64,000 nt of DNA from Diaporthe sp. PMI_573. Taxonomy: Eukaryota; Ascomycota; Sordariomycetes; Diaporthales; Diaporthaceae. The notes beneath the pieces are model-generated. The model saw nothing but the letters and a program-made list of their open reading frames with translations, did not search any database and was not told the DNA's origin. A program made the position numbers and the translations under genes. The stretch spans positions 1,426,001 to 1,490,000 of the forward strand of contig JAJTUP010000009.1 in assembly GCA_021399435.1 (NCBI GenBank), read 5' to 3'. This document shows positions 1 through 12,363 of this stretch, one piece after another. Position 1 is the stretch's first letter. The number at the start of each line of letters is the position of its first letter.

Positions 1-128
1 CTCGCCTAGCACTTAAAGTGCATGCTAGAAATCTTCCCTGTGTCCTTCACTATTTCCAATCCCGTCTCGCTCTGGGGCCGGATTTTCTGCCGCCCAAGTC
101 TCATCCCCTGCAAATTGACAAGCTGGGC

Positions 129-2169
129 CTACACGCCACCGTCTGCAGGCGTGTTCGAGGCCGAGTCCCGTGAAACTTCGGCACCGTACATGGCCTCTCC
201 AAAAGCCGAATCCTCCATGCCCATGTCACCAAAGTCCCCGGGAGTGTCATCTGCAGCTGATTGATCAAGTGCCTCCCCAGCCGAGTTGAGAAAGTCGTCG
301 TTATCAACGGGTTTGTCGACGTCTGTGTTCTCCGTCGGTATTGGGGCAGAGTCCGTTGCAGGCGCGGCACTAGCAGAAGCATTCGGTGACTCACCACCCT
401 TGGGCACTACGACCCAGTCGCCGCTGCCAGTCCCATGGTCTGGAGCCGTGTTCACATCCTTGGTTTGATCCGAGTCTTCCATTGTGACATCTTCAGAGGC
501 ATTGCCCGGAGCCTGCTCAGGTGTGGCCTGGGTGGTTGCAGGATTGCTTGGTATCGCTGCATCTGATGCAATGGTAGATGGTTGAGGCTGCGGCGTAGAA
601 GTGGACGACGGTCCACCCTGAATCTGGTCCAGCAGACCAGCAGCGGTTCCGCCCATGTCAATATCCGAATCTCCGGCCATGAGCCCACTGGCCTGTGAGT
701 CTGCCTGTGACCCTTGCCGGGATAGCCTGCCTGACGCGGCGCCATTCGCGTTCGGGAGTGGTGCCGCCGGAGGCATTGGTAGACTCTCGGGCTCAGGCGC
801 TGGCTCTTGGTATCCGCCGTCTTGGATGCGCTTGACATCGCTGACGACTGCAATATGCCGGCCCAGGGCCGACTCAACATCCGCAACGATGTCGCTGACC
901 TTTCTGTGTTCGTTTCCGTTCCACTGGGTGATGCCCTCCCCTTCGTCCTCCTCCTTCCCTTCGAGCCGCCAGAATTCAGGACCTGTTTCGGCGACAGCGA
1001 CACGCAATTCTTTCTCAGACCGGTTAAGGATCGAGTTCGACTTGAACTTATCCATCATTTTCTCATGCTGCTCCTTCAGTCGCGCCATCTCGGCTGTGTC
1101 ATTCTCGATTTTCTGCGAGACCCTGTTGCGGAATTCGCTAGCCAGCTTGGGGTCAAGGTGGCCGACCACTGGCTTGGCCGGTGGCTTCTTGTGCGCATCG
1201 ACGCCTGAGGCCTCGAAGATGCCTTGAGTCAATGATGCCAATTCTCCCTGCAGCCCAAAACCAAGGTCTGCCGGGGTGATCTGACCTATCCGGTACGCGG
1301 AGCCCAGAACCTCTTCCATCCACTCGTGATTGCGCGTGTACCTGGCCATGCTGACGTCGCGAGGACTCATGTGATCAAAGACGTCGCCCTGGTGGGTGTC
1401 ATCTTCATCGTCATAAGGTATAAAAGGAGCAGCACTCATCATCTGCTGGTTCTGGTGTGCGCTGGTCCTGGCGCGCTTGTTTGGCACGGGCGGTTGGGGA
1501 GGGTATGCCATCTGCTGTGGGATGGTGCGCGGATGAGGTTGCTGAGCCATCATTGGGTGGCCTCTGCCCTCCCGTGGGGGGTTGATTGTCGGCCAGTTAA
1601 GTCGATCGGCAAGCATGAACTCTTTGCGAGCAATCTGCCCCCCCCTCTGCAGTTGCATGCGAGCCTGCATCAGATTATGTGTGCGAGGGTCCATGGGTAT
1701 CATATTGACCGGTACTCGATCTTGGGCCGAGTTGGGTCCGTAGTGCACGATCCAGAGGCTGGGGTCGACCTGGGGCGCGCCTGGGACCTGAGGTTGCTTG
1801 GGAACCAGGCGAAAGCGTTTCCTGGCATGTTGGGCAAACTGCTCCCCTTGGCGGTATCCAACCCTCTGAAAGAACATCTCCAGCACCTATAAACCAGCGT
1901 CAGTATTGTAAGGGAGGGCAGCCAGGTCAAAAAGCAGGACTGACCAGGCCGTTACCAAGATCCTGCTGGTAATAAGTTTCGGGATATGGCCATATATATC
2001 CATCAGTCGCGAAGTTTGTATCCAGGCGCTGCAAAGGCTGCCACGTGAGCATTATAGTGCCGTCGGCAGGGGCATCGAGGTATGTCCAAAAGAAGGGCGC
2101 GGTGTCGCGGGCGATTTTGGGAGCATTCATCAGCCACTTGGAAGCGTCGGGGACGCTAACATCAGCCAT
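129..2169 (-). CDS. ssr4: SWI/SNF and RSC complex subunit Ssr4 homologue
   Basis: Likely nuclear subunit of the SWI/SNF and RSC chromatin-remodelling complexes, of the fission yeast Ssr4 type (former DUF1750). Two exons, 1945-2169 and 129-1886, joined across a 58 bp intron (donor gtcagt, acceptor tag), give 660 residues. The conserved domain is the first 180-200 residues, with the family-like stretches FFWTYLDAPADGTIMLTWQP and DRLNWPTINPPREGRGHPMM. A second ordered block lies around residues 250-420 and includes a charged coiled-coil-like segment. The C-terminal third is low complexity, rich in Ser, Ala, Gln and acidic residues, and looks disordered. The start is the only ATG in frame with the conserved N-terminus. 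The family assignment is from recall of the Pfam family; the splice is seen directly and keeps frame. Confidence 0.85.
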
Positions 2170-3231
2170 CGCGGCATATCTGTAAGTGCTGATGAGATGC
2201 AGATGCTGAAGCTAGACATTGGGGACTTGTGTTAGCAATGAGCGACCATTTGAGCGGTCGCTGGGCGCTGGGTTGCGATCTCACCATCTTCTCGTTGATG
2301 TTGTGGCTCGGGTCTCCCATCTTGGCTGCTGTTGCTCCCGCGAGGGAGACTTGGCTTTCCTATGTCGAATTGAAATTCGGATGATTGCTTGACGTGCAAG
2401 GCACAGAGTTGACAATGTCGTTTGCAGATGGCGTTGGCTCACAATTGCAGATGGCGCACACGGTGATGGCCGGAGTGCCGTCCTGGTTGAGTGTGGTCGC
2501 GACAGGCTCCCAAGATTCGCTCGCAGCTGATGGTGGAAAGGCGCGCTCCAGAGTGAATGCGCGCCTAGTCCCAGGCTGCGGGTCAGAAATTGCAAGCTGT
2601 GGGTTACGTAAGCGTGGAGGTAAGCCAACAGCCAGTTGACGTCCGACAACAGCTCCGGGCAGGGGCAGGGGCGGGGGGGCCGGAAACAGCACAGGGTGTA
2701 ACCAAGACAGCGGACGTTGCTGGATTCCCTCTGAGCCAAGAAGCAACAACACGTCGTGGACAAATTCGTCCGTTTCTCATTTCATGACGAGGCTGCACAG
2801 ATCTTATAGGCAGGACTGCCACGTGGCTCTGCCCTTAGACAACTATCGAGCTGGAGCTCGGCATCGGTCGGCTACAGCTAAGGTTACGAGGCACCGCCTT
2901 GGAAGCTCTGTGCGCCGTCTAAGAAAGGTGCCATGCTGGCCTCATGCCGGAGGCTGCTGAATCGGGCAACCGTCTTCCAAAAGCGACTCGTGCCTCAGAC
3001 GGTCTTGTAGCGCTAGATATCAGTGTCGTGGCCAAGACACGGCCCTTATGGTGTGCGTCGCTCATTACTTGTGGTCCTCGCGGCGCCGCGAATAGCCTTT
3101 AGGATTGGGTAGTATTTGTATATTCCGTATTACCTTGCCAGGTCATGCTATGTGGCACATCCTCATTTTGATTCTAGAGAACGGATGGATCAACCCCTCT
3201 GACTACAGCTATCTAGGAAGCTGCACCTGTC
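2170..3231. other. intergenic: ssr4 5' flank and gnd1 3' flank
   Basis: No supported gene. This is upstream sequence for ssr4 (read leftwards) and the 3' region of gnd1 (also read leftwards). Open frames at 2281-2763 on both strands have no recognisable domain and overlap each other, so they are probably chance frames or untranslated leader. Confidence 0.6.
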
Positions 3232-5170
3232 TTATGCCTGGTATGTGGAGGCAGACACGTTTCCACCACGGCCGGTCCAGTTGACGTGGATGTCCTGTCC
3301 CTCGGGGTACTTCTCGTTGGCAGCCTCAGGCTTCACCCGGAAGGTGTGGGCACCGAAGTAGTCACGCTGGGCCTGCAACAGGTTGGCTGGCAGGTCCTTG
3401 GTGCGGTAACCATCGAACCATGACAGAGCAGTGGAGAAGGCCGGGGTCGGGATTCCGAGCAGGGCAGCCTTGGACACGACGTCTCTCCAGCCGGGCTGAG
3501 CCTTGTGGATGGCCTTGTTGAAGAAGTCGTCGAAGAGCAGGTTCTTGAGGTCGGGGTTGTTGCGGTAGGCGTTGGTGATGTCCTTCAGGAACACGGAGCG
3601 GATAATGCAGCCGCCACGCCACATCAGAGCGATCGAGGGCTTGTTGAGCTTCCAGCCGTACTCCTTGGCAGCCTCCTGCATCAGCATGAAGCCCTGGGCG
3701 TAAGAGATGATCTTGGAGGCGTAGAGAGCCTGCTCGAGGTCGTCGAGGAACTGCTCCTTGTTGCCGTCGAAGCTGTTGGCACGTCCAACGAACTCGAGCT
3801 TGGTGGAAGCCTCAACACGCTCTGGCTTGATGGCGGACAAGCAACGAGCGAGCACGGCCTCGGCGATCAGAGTGACGGGCATGCCCAGGTCCAGGGCGTT
3901 GATGGCAGTCCACTTGCCAGTTCCCTTCTGGCCAGCCTGGTCCAGAATCTTCTCGACGAGGGCCTTGCCATCGGTCTCATCGTTGTAGTACAGGATGTCT
4001 CTTGTGATCTCGATGAGGAAGGAGTCTAGAACACCCTTGTTCCACTTGGCGAAAACATCACCCATCTCCTTGTTGCTGAGGCCGAGGCCACGCTTCATGA
4101 TGTCGTAGGCCTACAACACAGTCAGTCGACGCTATATTGACGCGGCACACCCGGTTTGAAGGACCACATACCTCGGAGATGAGCTGCATGTCACCGTACT
4201 CGATACCGTTGTGCACCATCTTGACGTAGTGGCCAGCACCCTCGTCACCGACCCAGTCACAGCATGGCTCATTGTCGCTCTTGGCGGAGACGCTCTGGAA
4301 GATCTCCTTGATGGGGCCCCAGGCGGCCTCGTCACCACCGGGCATCAGAGAGGGGCCGTAACGGGCACCCTCCTCACCACCGGAAACACCGGAGCCAACG
4401 AAGTGGAGACCCTTGGTCTTCAGGTACTGGGTTCGGCGGTTGGAGTCGGGGAAGTGCGAGTTTCCACCGTCAATGATGATGTCGCCGGGCGCGAGCAGGG
4501 GCAGGAGGGTCTCGATCCAGTCGTCGACGGCCTTGCCAGCCTGAACGAGAAGCATGACACGGCGAGGCGACTTGAGCTTGGAGACGAACTCCTCGGTGGA
4601 GTGAGCACCGACAACAGACTTGCCCTTGGCCTCGTTCTCAAGGAAACGGTCGACCTTGGAGACTGTTCGGTTGAAAGCGCAGATAGTAAAGCCGTGGTCG
4701 GCCATGTTCAGAATCAGGTTCTGACCCCTAAGCAGCCGTCAGCACTGCGGCGCCCACCAGGTGGAATGCTGGGCTTGGAAGACTTACATGACGGCCAGGC
4801 CGATAAGGCCGAGATCAGCACTTGGAGTAACATCATTGTCAGCTTTGCTTGGTCCTGAAGTGGTGAAACCGCCAGCAATGCCGGCGAGCCGAGCGCTGCA
4901 ACAAGCCCTCAGTCTCGAGTGATTCAAAGGGAGATGGAGGGGGAAAGCAACGCTCGCGTCAAAAGCAATGTTGGAATTGCGCATGCGGCTGTAGCAAAGC
5001 CTGGTGGCATTGTGCACCGAGTGCCAGAAGCAGTGCTGCGGTCTCTGTTGTTTGTATGCATACGGGCTGTGTGTCGATGGAGGGGCTCGCTGTGGCAGCG
5101 AAATGGCTCATCGGAGGGGTAGAATGTGGGGTTGACGGATGGGGGAGAGGACTCACACTGCGCCAGACAT
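3232..5170 (-). CDS. gnd1: 6-phosphogluconate dehydrogenase, decarboxylating
   Basis: Cytosolic enzyme of the oxidative pentose phosphate pathway: 6-phosphogluconate + NADP+ to ribulose 5-phosphate + CO2 + NADPH. Four exons (5157-5170, 4788-4820, 4172-4727, 3232-4110) join in frame to 493 residues, normal for fungi. The first exon has only 14 nt, encoding MSGA and part of the next codon. The NADP-binding loop [12 protein letters not shown] is split by the second intron. Substrate and catalytic motifs are present: [35 protein letters not shown] and [14 protein letters not shown] with the catalytic Lys. The C-terminal all-helical domain and the terminal tail ([15 protein letters not shown]) are complete. 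All donors are GT and all acceptors AG. The two tiny 5' exons are easily missed by automatic prediction. Confidence 0.96.
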
Positions 5171-7130
5171 TGCGAGGTCGACTGGTGGGATGTTGTTGTT
5201 GGGAGGCTGATGGGTGTGGAGGCTGGCTCTCTTGATGGATGAAACTTTCTCGAAATCAACCGAGAGGAAGTATGACCAAGTTATGGATGGAATGGAAGAG
5301 GTGAAGGAGAGAAATTTTCGAAGGAGCAGGTTGAATGGCCTCGGGGGAGCTGGGAAGACGTCGTCGTGCCAGCAGAGAGCTAAAGTGGGTGGGGGCTTAC
5401 TCAGAAAGCTCGAGTCCGGACGCTCCCAGGTTCCAACGTCCCAATGCGAGGAGGAGCTCGTGCTCCAGGTCCTGACTGCGAAGGAACCTTCCCTGACAAC
5501 CTGACTACCTATCAGTGCCGGGTCCCGCACCACTTTGCCAACGCCAAGGAGCGTGGCTCCTGTCTGTGGCCTACGGGTTGGTCTCTGACTTTGTCACTGC
5601 CTTCAACAATTATGGTCAAAATATCCGGCCGGCCCCTTCGCCGGCCCCATCCTCGCTGCGGATAACCCTCTCTTCCGCGCTTCCTCACGGAAATCCTCCA
5701 GTGGCTTCAGCTCCTACCCTGTCGCCGTCCCCTCTGTGCCCCCATCTGCGCCAGTCTGGCAGGAGCGTGGGGGTCGTCAACGCTTCAAACCGATCTCGTC
5801 GGAACTTGTCAGACAAATGAGCGCCGGTGCCCACTTCTCGCGTTTCGCAACTCCGGAAATGCTTTGTGCTTGGCTCGGGCCCTGCACCCATGCACCAAGT
5901 CCAAGGAGGTCGGGGCGCTCCTGTCAACGCTCACACTACACAGTAGATCATGACCAGTGGCCTCATCGATGTTCTTGACGCATCTGTCAGTTGCCAAGCT
6001 GGCCCTGCCCGGCCAATCTGTTCACCTCCCTCCGCGAACCCTCTTGCTGGCATCCTGTCTGGCGGGGTGCTCCAGACAGGCCCCTCAAGATGATAGGTCA
6101 ATTTCAACGGACAAGCGTGCCGTAATTCCCATATTGCAAGTATGCTCTGCAACAAGATGCGTTTGCAATTGCAGGCGAGGCCAGGAACTGCAGGGGAAAT
6201 GTCCGGACGAGCCGAATCTGAATCTTTCATGAGCCACACCTGTGACCGTCCCGCAGGTCCCGTATCCTGTTCTTCGTGGTAGTCCATCATTATTAATCCT
6301 CCAGGGACGAGGAGAACCAGCCAATCTCATCGAGCGACATCGCTATTTGCAGCTCCGGCCTACGGAGGCCCTGGTCCGCACGGCAGGCACGGGCAGCTCT
6401 GAGTAGATGTCACAGGCGCGAATTGATCGAATGCCATCAACACCATGACCGCAAAGAGGGGCGGAAGGGGGGCATTCGAGAGTGGGATGTGGGCTGCCCC
6501 GCCAAACTGCGTCATCAAGCAGTGGACGAATTAAGTCTACTCTCAGCTTTTGAGAACACAAAGCACCGGATTGACAGACTGGCTTGTCAGAACTCTCGAC
6601 CTCGCCAAGTGATGCAGTCAGAGCAGCTAGTCTGGGTAGTCTACCACATGTCCAAGGGTTCACACAGAGCCGCTCCGGATGAGCTTGACAGGTGTGTTGG
6701 GTATGAGCGTGCAGGATAGATACGTACCGGTTAGCTAGCTTACTGTGTAACTTTATCCGTGCAAATCAAAATCACCAGCCAAAAGCACCTCCGGCAGGCA
6801 GACTGGCAGGCAGGCAGACAGGCCGGCCCACTTCGTTCTCCTGATTGGCCGACTCTCGCTCCCGCTGAGATGACCAACTCCCGTCGCCTGCAATAATATT
6901 TCTCTTCGCCTCACGATACGCACCTAACAACCTCCCATCATTTGGTCTATCAACCAGCCAACCGCTCACCGATCAATCATCCAACGTAGCGCCGTTTGAG
7001 ATTTTGAAGGACTCGGTCGTTGGGGAGAGCGGAGAAAGCGCGAGCAAAGTCTGTGTGACCCGGGCTGGGCTCAGAGGTACGTGACAACGAAACAAAACAA
7101 GCGTTCGTTCAAAGGCACATCAAATTCATC
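5171..7130. other. divergent promoter region between gnd1 and the RBM42-like gene
   Basis: About 2 kb between two genes transcribed away from each other. It should contain both promoters and 5' leaders. A GGCAG/GGCAGACA tetranucleotide-like run lies at about 6788-6829. No open frame here has a recognisable domain. Confidence 0.6.
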
Positions 7131-8273
7131 ATGTCCTACCCGGGACCCCCAGGTTTCGGATCTCTACCTCCTCGACCGCCAGCGAGCAAGACTGCCGGCG
7201 GATTCAAGTCAGCATTCCCTCCTACGACGAGTGCTGCCCCGACCTATGCTGCAAGCGCACCCTACTCTGGCGCCTCATCCTACAGTGCAGCCCCCGTCTC
7301 AGCACCCCAGTATGGCGCCGCTGCCTCTACATACTCCTACCCACAGGCGCCCCCCGTAGGTGCCGGTCGCGGTGGCTACGGGGCATCAAGCCAATCCTAC
7401 AACTACTCGGCCAGCTATGCGCAACAACCAGCATATTATGGCGCGCCAGCTACGGGGTCTTACTCCACGCCGCCACAGATCCGCAACCCTTTCCCACAGC
7501 CGGGTGCCGCCGCCGCCGCCGCCGCACCCACTGCCGCCTCTGCCACGCAGAACCCGTTCGACCGCAGCGATCCAAACTATGACCCCGAGATGGCAGCGCA
7601 GATTGCGCAGTGGCAGAGCGCGTACCTACCCAAGGAAGGAGCTGAAGCCAATGCCACCTCAGGCGCTAAGGCAGCCGGGGGTAAACCTGGCACTGGATCT
7701 GGGCCGACCTTCAACGCAGAGAATGCTGCCAAGGCCGCTCAGGAAGGAGCTGCGAATGCTGCGGGCGACAAACAAAAGACGGTCTACCGCGAAGGAGGAG
7801 GCAAGAAATGGGCGGATGAGTCGCTTCTGGAATGGGATCCCAATCACCTGCGAATCTTTGTCGGTAACCTAGCGGGAGAAACGACCGACGACTCCTTGCT
7901 GAAGGCGTTTGCACGGTGGCAGTCGGTGCAGAAGGCGAAGGTGGTGCGGGACAAGCGGACGAACAAGTCCAAGGGCTTCGGCTTCGTCAGCTTCAGCGAC
8001 CCAGACGATTTCTTCCAGGCTGCCAAGGAGATGAATGGCAAGTACATTCAGAGTCATCCAGTCGTGGTGCGCAAGAGCACGACCGAGATTAGGCCTACGG
8101 CTGTCAAGAACGACAAGCGCAAAGGCAAGAACTACAAGAATAAGGGAGGGAACAAGTCTGGCAGCGGTGGTGGCAACGGTGACGAAGGATACTTGCCACA
8201 CCTCGGGCCCCAGGCTGGAGGTATCGTCAAGTCTGGTTCAAAGACCAAGGGCGGCATGAAATTCCTCGGTTGA
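7131..8273 (+). CDS. RBM42-like RNA-binding protein (single C-terminal RRM)
   Basis: Intronless 380-residue protein. Residues 1-150 are low complexity, rich in Tyr, Ser, Pro, Ala and Gln (repeated AYS/SYS-type steps and a polyalanine run near 124-130), then a linker. One RRM lies at about 240-325: RNP2 is LRIFVGNL and RNP1 is KGFGFVSF, with the RDKRTNKSKG loop and EMNGKYIQSHPVVVRKS. The WDPNHLRIFVGNL entry and the 'RDKRT.KSKGFGFVSF' block closely resemble metazoan RBM42, a protein linked to tri-snRNP and splicing. The tail is basic (KGKNYKNKGGNKSG) then Gly-rich. The ATG at 7131 is the first in frame; TGA ends at 8273. RNA binding is well supported; the RBM42 orthology is inference from motif similarity. 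Confidence 0.88.
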   Translation: MSYPGPPGFGSLPPRPPASKTAGGFKSAFPPTTSAAPTYAASAPYSGASSYSAAPVSAPQYGAAASTYSYPQAPPVGAGRGGYGASSQSYNYSASYAQQPAYYGAPATGSYSTPPQIRNPFPQPGAAAAAAAPTAASATQNPFDRSDPNYDPEMAAQIAQWQSAYLPKEGAEANATSGAKAAGGKPGTGSGPTFNAENAAKAAQEGAANAAGDKQKTVYREGGGKKWADESLLEWDPNHLRIFVGNLAGETTDDSLLKAFARWQSVQKAKVVRDKRTNKSKGFGFVSFSDPDDFFQAAKEMNGKYIQSHPVVVRKSTTEIRPTAVKNDKRKGKNYKNKGGNKSGSGGGNGDEGYLPHLGPQAGGIVKSGSKTKGGMKFLG

Positions 8274-8561
8274 GAGTGTACTGTTGGACATCTACTTCTC
8301 GGCACATACGCCAGGACGCTGGTGTGAGGCGGAGTGTGGAGATACAGAAGTCGCCTCCAAGAAGACGAGGATGAGGTCCCACGAGATGTTTAGACTTCGT
8401 GATGGGTAGCGAGGCCGCGTAACGAGGCAGGAGGCATCCACCCGCGGTGCAAGCGTCGCAGTCAGACCAGGACAGGGACAGGGTATGGTCAAATTGAACG
8501 ATGGGTTCGTTTCGCAAGACTGTTTTGCACCATCACTGTTAATGAGACGATGCTAAGGTAG

Positions 8562-8567
8562 AATAAA
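8562..8567 (+). terminator. candidate polyadenylation signal of the RBM42-like gene
   Basis: A perfect AATAAA lies 290 bp past the stop codon, followed by a T/G-rich stretch. The position suits a fungal 3' end; it is unproven without transcript data. Confidence 0.45.
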
Positions 8568-10640
8568 AGGTTTTTGGGGGCCATGAGCAAAACGATGCGG
8601 CCAATTTGCATATCCGCACTCCGGGAGGACTACTGCGCAGACTTAGATTGGCAGTATGAGGTGGGATGTTGGTTCTCCACCCCTGTACCCTGCAAATGGA
8701 CACCGGTCGGCTCGTCGTCAACCTGCGGCAGACAAGACTCAAGGGACCAGTAGGCCCAGGACGGCAAGACATTCACTGGTGTATTCTTGCAATTTACGTA
8801 GAGTTGCTGCCCGGGCTGGCTACCTAGTTAATAACTCATGTACCTAATCAATCACTCTTGCCCCTGCCCTGTCACAGGAGACGAGGGTGTCTCAGATGCA
8901 GTCTTCCTTAGTTCAGCTCGGTCTGCTGTGAAGCCTCGGCTGGCAACGACGACGGCGAAGGGCCAATACGTAAAATCAGAGGATAAACGTGGCCAGAGCC
9001 TGTCCCGAAAAGGCCGTGTTGACGTAGTTTGGTCGGGACAATGAATGAAGAGGGCCCAGCAATCGAAGTCTGTCAGACGTCTTTTTTGCTGGGCGGGCAT
9101 GTCGATGCTCATCTCCGGTTGTCAGCGTCGCGGGAAGCGCTCCATCGCAATTTTAAACGTGCCCTGCAGGGGATCTATCTGCCAATGCCCACGAGTTGTT
9201 GGTGCCGTTGCCGCTGGCCGCATTGCCCCTGTCGTCGTGCAGTCGAGTCGAGAGAGCCTGGCGCCCTCATCAGCCCTCGTTGGGGTCTGAACTCGGCAGT
9301 TTGCCGTCTTTCTTTGTACCTGCAGGACGCTTTGGATTCCTGCCTTGGCCCCTCGCCCCCCGCGCATCCACCTCTCGTCCTGTCGCGCCCGCTCGCTGCA
9401 CTCTCAACTCAATTTCCCTGGAGTAAAAGCGCCAGTTGAGATTCAGGGCTGCAGCTGTCCGCTTTTCCTCCGTTCTCGCGTGGGGTCTGACTGCCAGTAG
9501 TCTATCGTTTATTACATTTTGCAGAGCCACAGCTGCGTCTGCTGCACCTATGCTTGTGTCTGTGCTTGTGTTTGTGCATCCAGGCTTGGGACTGGCTATC
9601 TTCATGCCGTAAAGGGGCTCACCGGTGATCACGTCCATCTTTCACGTCGATCCTCAGTTTCCTGCTGCCACCCTTCAAGAGATTATATACTTCACAGCGC
9701 ATCCCCTGAGCCCTGCTTCGACTGCGACAGCGACTACGAACTGCGACAGTCGATTTTCAAAGCTGAGGCCTAAGCCCCATACTCACAACACAAATCACCG
9801 CTTGCCTTCTGTAGCACATCCGACGCAGGCCACAGCAGCTTGGGGGCGATCGCAGCCAACGAGTCAAGGGTTATTTTCGTTGCCGAGGGGCTGAGCCATA
9901 TTCACGAGACACCCCAAAAGGCTCGGCTCCTGTTCATCACTCGAGTGGCTTGACGCAGCGGCTTCTGTGACCGCTTGCTGCGCACCTCAACACCAAGATC
10001 TGCGCTAGGAACCCCGGGGTCTGCCCAGCTCTCCTCAGACACGCACGCCCGTCCTATTTGCGTGCTGCCTCCCCCCCGCCACGATTCTCAGCAGAGACTG
10101 GACGTCTCATTTCCTGACCGACCGACACCTCGCTCGTCGACGACAATCGCTCGTTCGGCCCTGGCTGTCGTCCGTCCGTCTTTCTTCCTGCCTTCCTTCT
10201 CGTCCCGCCTGGTTGCTATTCTGTCTTTACTGTTCGATTTGCGAACACCAGCCCACTCTCGCTGTTGTTTCATTCAGGCCGCCCCAAGAGGCCCGGGATC
10301 ATCTGCCGCGCGCATCGCCATTGTCATTGGCCACAAAGGAGTAGTTCGCTGATCGACCCAACCGCTGATCATCCGACCGTTTGATTGAACCGACCGCATT
10401 TGGCTGGAATTGGGGACTGCACTCGGGGAGTTTTCGCTGCGAGTAGAAACATCGGACGACCGAAGTCAAAAACCACCGAACCGCCTGGGAGACACCCAAT
10501 AATGGAGTTTTGAAAGGTGGAACAGCAAGACCGGCGTTTCTTAAAGGCAGCGCAATTGCAACGCGGGCCCGAGGTGCACCGTTCCTCGGATCCGCGCGTT
10601 TGGGCACTCACTCGACAGCTTTGGTTGAGTCGAGGCCAAA
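8568..10640. other. long 5' region of the Pin2-like membrane protein gene
   Basis: About 2 kb with no supported gene. It is pyrimidine-rich from about 9300 to 10300 (many CTTCC/TCGTC steps), as in promoters and long 5' leaders of highly regulated fungal genes. Short open frames on both strands lack domains. Confidence 0.5.
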
Positions 10641-12363
10641 ATGCCTTCAATAGACCTCGCGATGGCGAGGAGTGTGAGGGGAGGTGTAGTGGACATATTA
10701 GCGCGCAGTGTGCAGGCAGGTCTCGCGCCGAGAGGCGTTGTTGCTGAGGCACAGGGGCAATTATCAGACATCAAACTGGCATTTTCCAGCTGGGATAATT
10801 GCATGCAGGCAACGTACTGCAAGTAGGTGGAACGTCCCCCCTCGTGAGATATATGTGACGTGCTAACAGTTGTCCAGATGGCCAGTGATTGCAATAATCA
10901 TAGTGATAGGCCTGATTGTGTTCTCCATCGTCTGGTGCATTGCGAGATGCCTTTGCTGCGGCCTGTCCTGCTGCTGCGAATGTTGCTACTGCCTCAAGTG
11001 CTGTGGGAGTTGCTGTGGATGTTGCGACACGCCGAAAAAGCACAGGCAGAAGTATCTCGACGACCCATACGCCCCTGCCACCAATCATCAAGGCTATCGC
11101 TCGGAGCCCGCCATGACTGCGGGAGCCATCGCACCGGCGCGAACAAAGGCTGCCGATCCGCCACAGTATGCCACATTTGACGTCTCCAAGAAGGAGGAAT
11201 CAGAGGACTCACTCCCAGCGATGCCGACGTGGGGAGACTCGGAAAGCAAGAGGTTGGAAGCAGAGGCGGATGCTGTCGAGTTGCAGAATATCAGGAAGCC
11301 CGACAACGCCCCGAACCAACCCCTGTTGAACGGGATGTCACCAGCAGGCACACCTGGCGCCACCACTCCTTACGGGCAAAACGGCAGGAGTCCTTACGGA
11401 CCGCAGGGTCCCCAGGCCGCTGCCAGCGGCTACATGAGTGCTGGTCCCGGAGCAGATGCATATGGGCCGCCAGCCCCAGCCTACAACCCGATGCACAATG
11501 GTTACGATCAGTCGCAGGCCTCATTCCATACGGGGCAAAGCTGGGGCGTGACGGGAGGCCAGGACTACGGACAGATGCCAGGACCATCACCAACGGAATA
11601 CGGATACAACACATCCCCAGCACAGACGCCTCTCTACGATGAGCACGGCGCGTACAGCGAATACGGCATGCCAGGAAACGCGCCCGGTCAACCACCCGTG
11701 GACCAGTACGGGATGGCCGGCGCTCAGCCTGATCGGCGAGGACCTCCCAGAGGCGCCATCGGTGCTGTAGGAGGCGCTGGCCCACGTGCCTCTCCCGCTC
11801 CACGTGGCTCACCAGCCCCGCCTCCACAGCAGGACTTCGGCTTCGGCGGCGGCCAATTCGACGCGCCCCCGCGAACATACTCTCCGGCTCCCGTCCAGCG
11901 GACCTTCTCCCCTGCTCCTCCCCAACGCACCTTCTCTCCTAACCCTCAACAACAACAATTCTCCGGCGGCCCTCAGCGACAATTCTCGGCAGACTCAGCT
12001 CCAGCCGGAGGCCGGAGGCCGATGCCGCCACGTGGACCGCCCTACCGACAGTTCTCAGCCGACTCTGCTCCCAACCCTCAGCGACAGTACTCTTCGTCAT
12101 CACCGCGGCCTCTAGCGGGTGGCGGGCCCAGGCCTGGCCCCGGCGGTCGTGGGCCGCCACGGAGGCAGTACACAGACGTCGGCCCTGCGCCGCCCAGCTC
12201 ACCCGGCCCGACGAACAATGGGGGCTTCGACTTCGAGTCTGGCTTCAGCAGACCGCCCAGATCAAACACGTTTGACACCTCCTACAATGGGGGCGACGGC
12301 AGCGGCCAACCAGAGGAGACGTCCGCGTACCCAGGCTACAAGCCATACCAGCCTAAGCGCTAG
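10641..12363 (+). CDS. Pin2/'fibroin-3 related' cysteine-rich single-pass membrane protein
   Basis: Two exons, 10641-10822 and 10878-12363, join across a 55 bp intron (gtaggt donor, GCTAAC branch point 10 nt before the cag) to 555 residues. Residues 1-61 are a soluble N-terminal segment ending in a CMQATYCKWP motif. A transmembrane helix covers about 64-85. It is followed at once by a cysteine cluster with 16 Cys in residues 81-110, likely palmitoylated (inference). The remaining 440 residues are disordered and rich in Pro, Gly, Gln, Tyr and Ser, with tandem RTFSPAP-like and RQFSADSAP-like repeats near residues 325-410. The layout resembles yeast Pin2 (a plasma membrane/Golgi protein with a prion-like cytosolic tail) and Aspergillus/Neurospora proteins called fibroin-3 related. 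The exact function is unknown. Confidence 0.82.
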
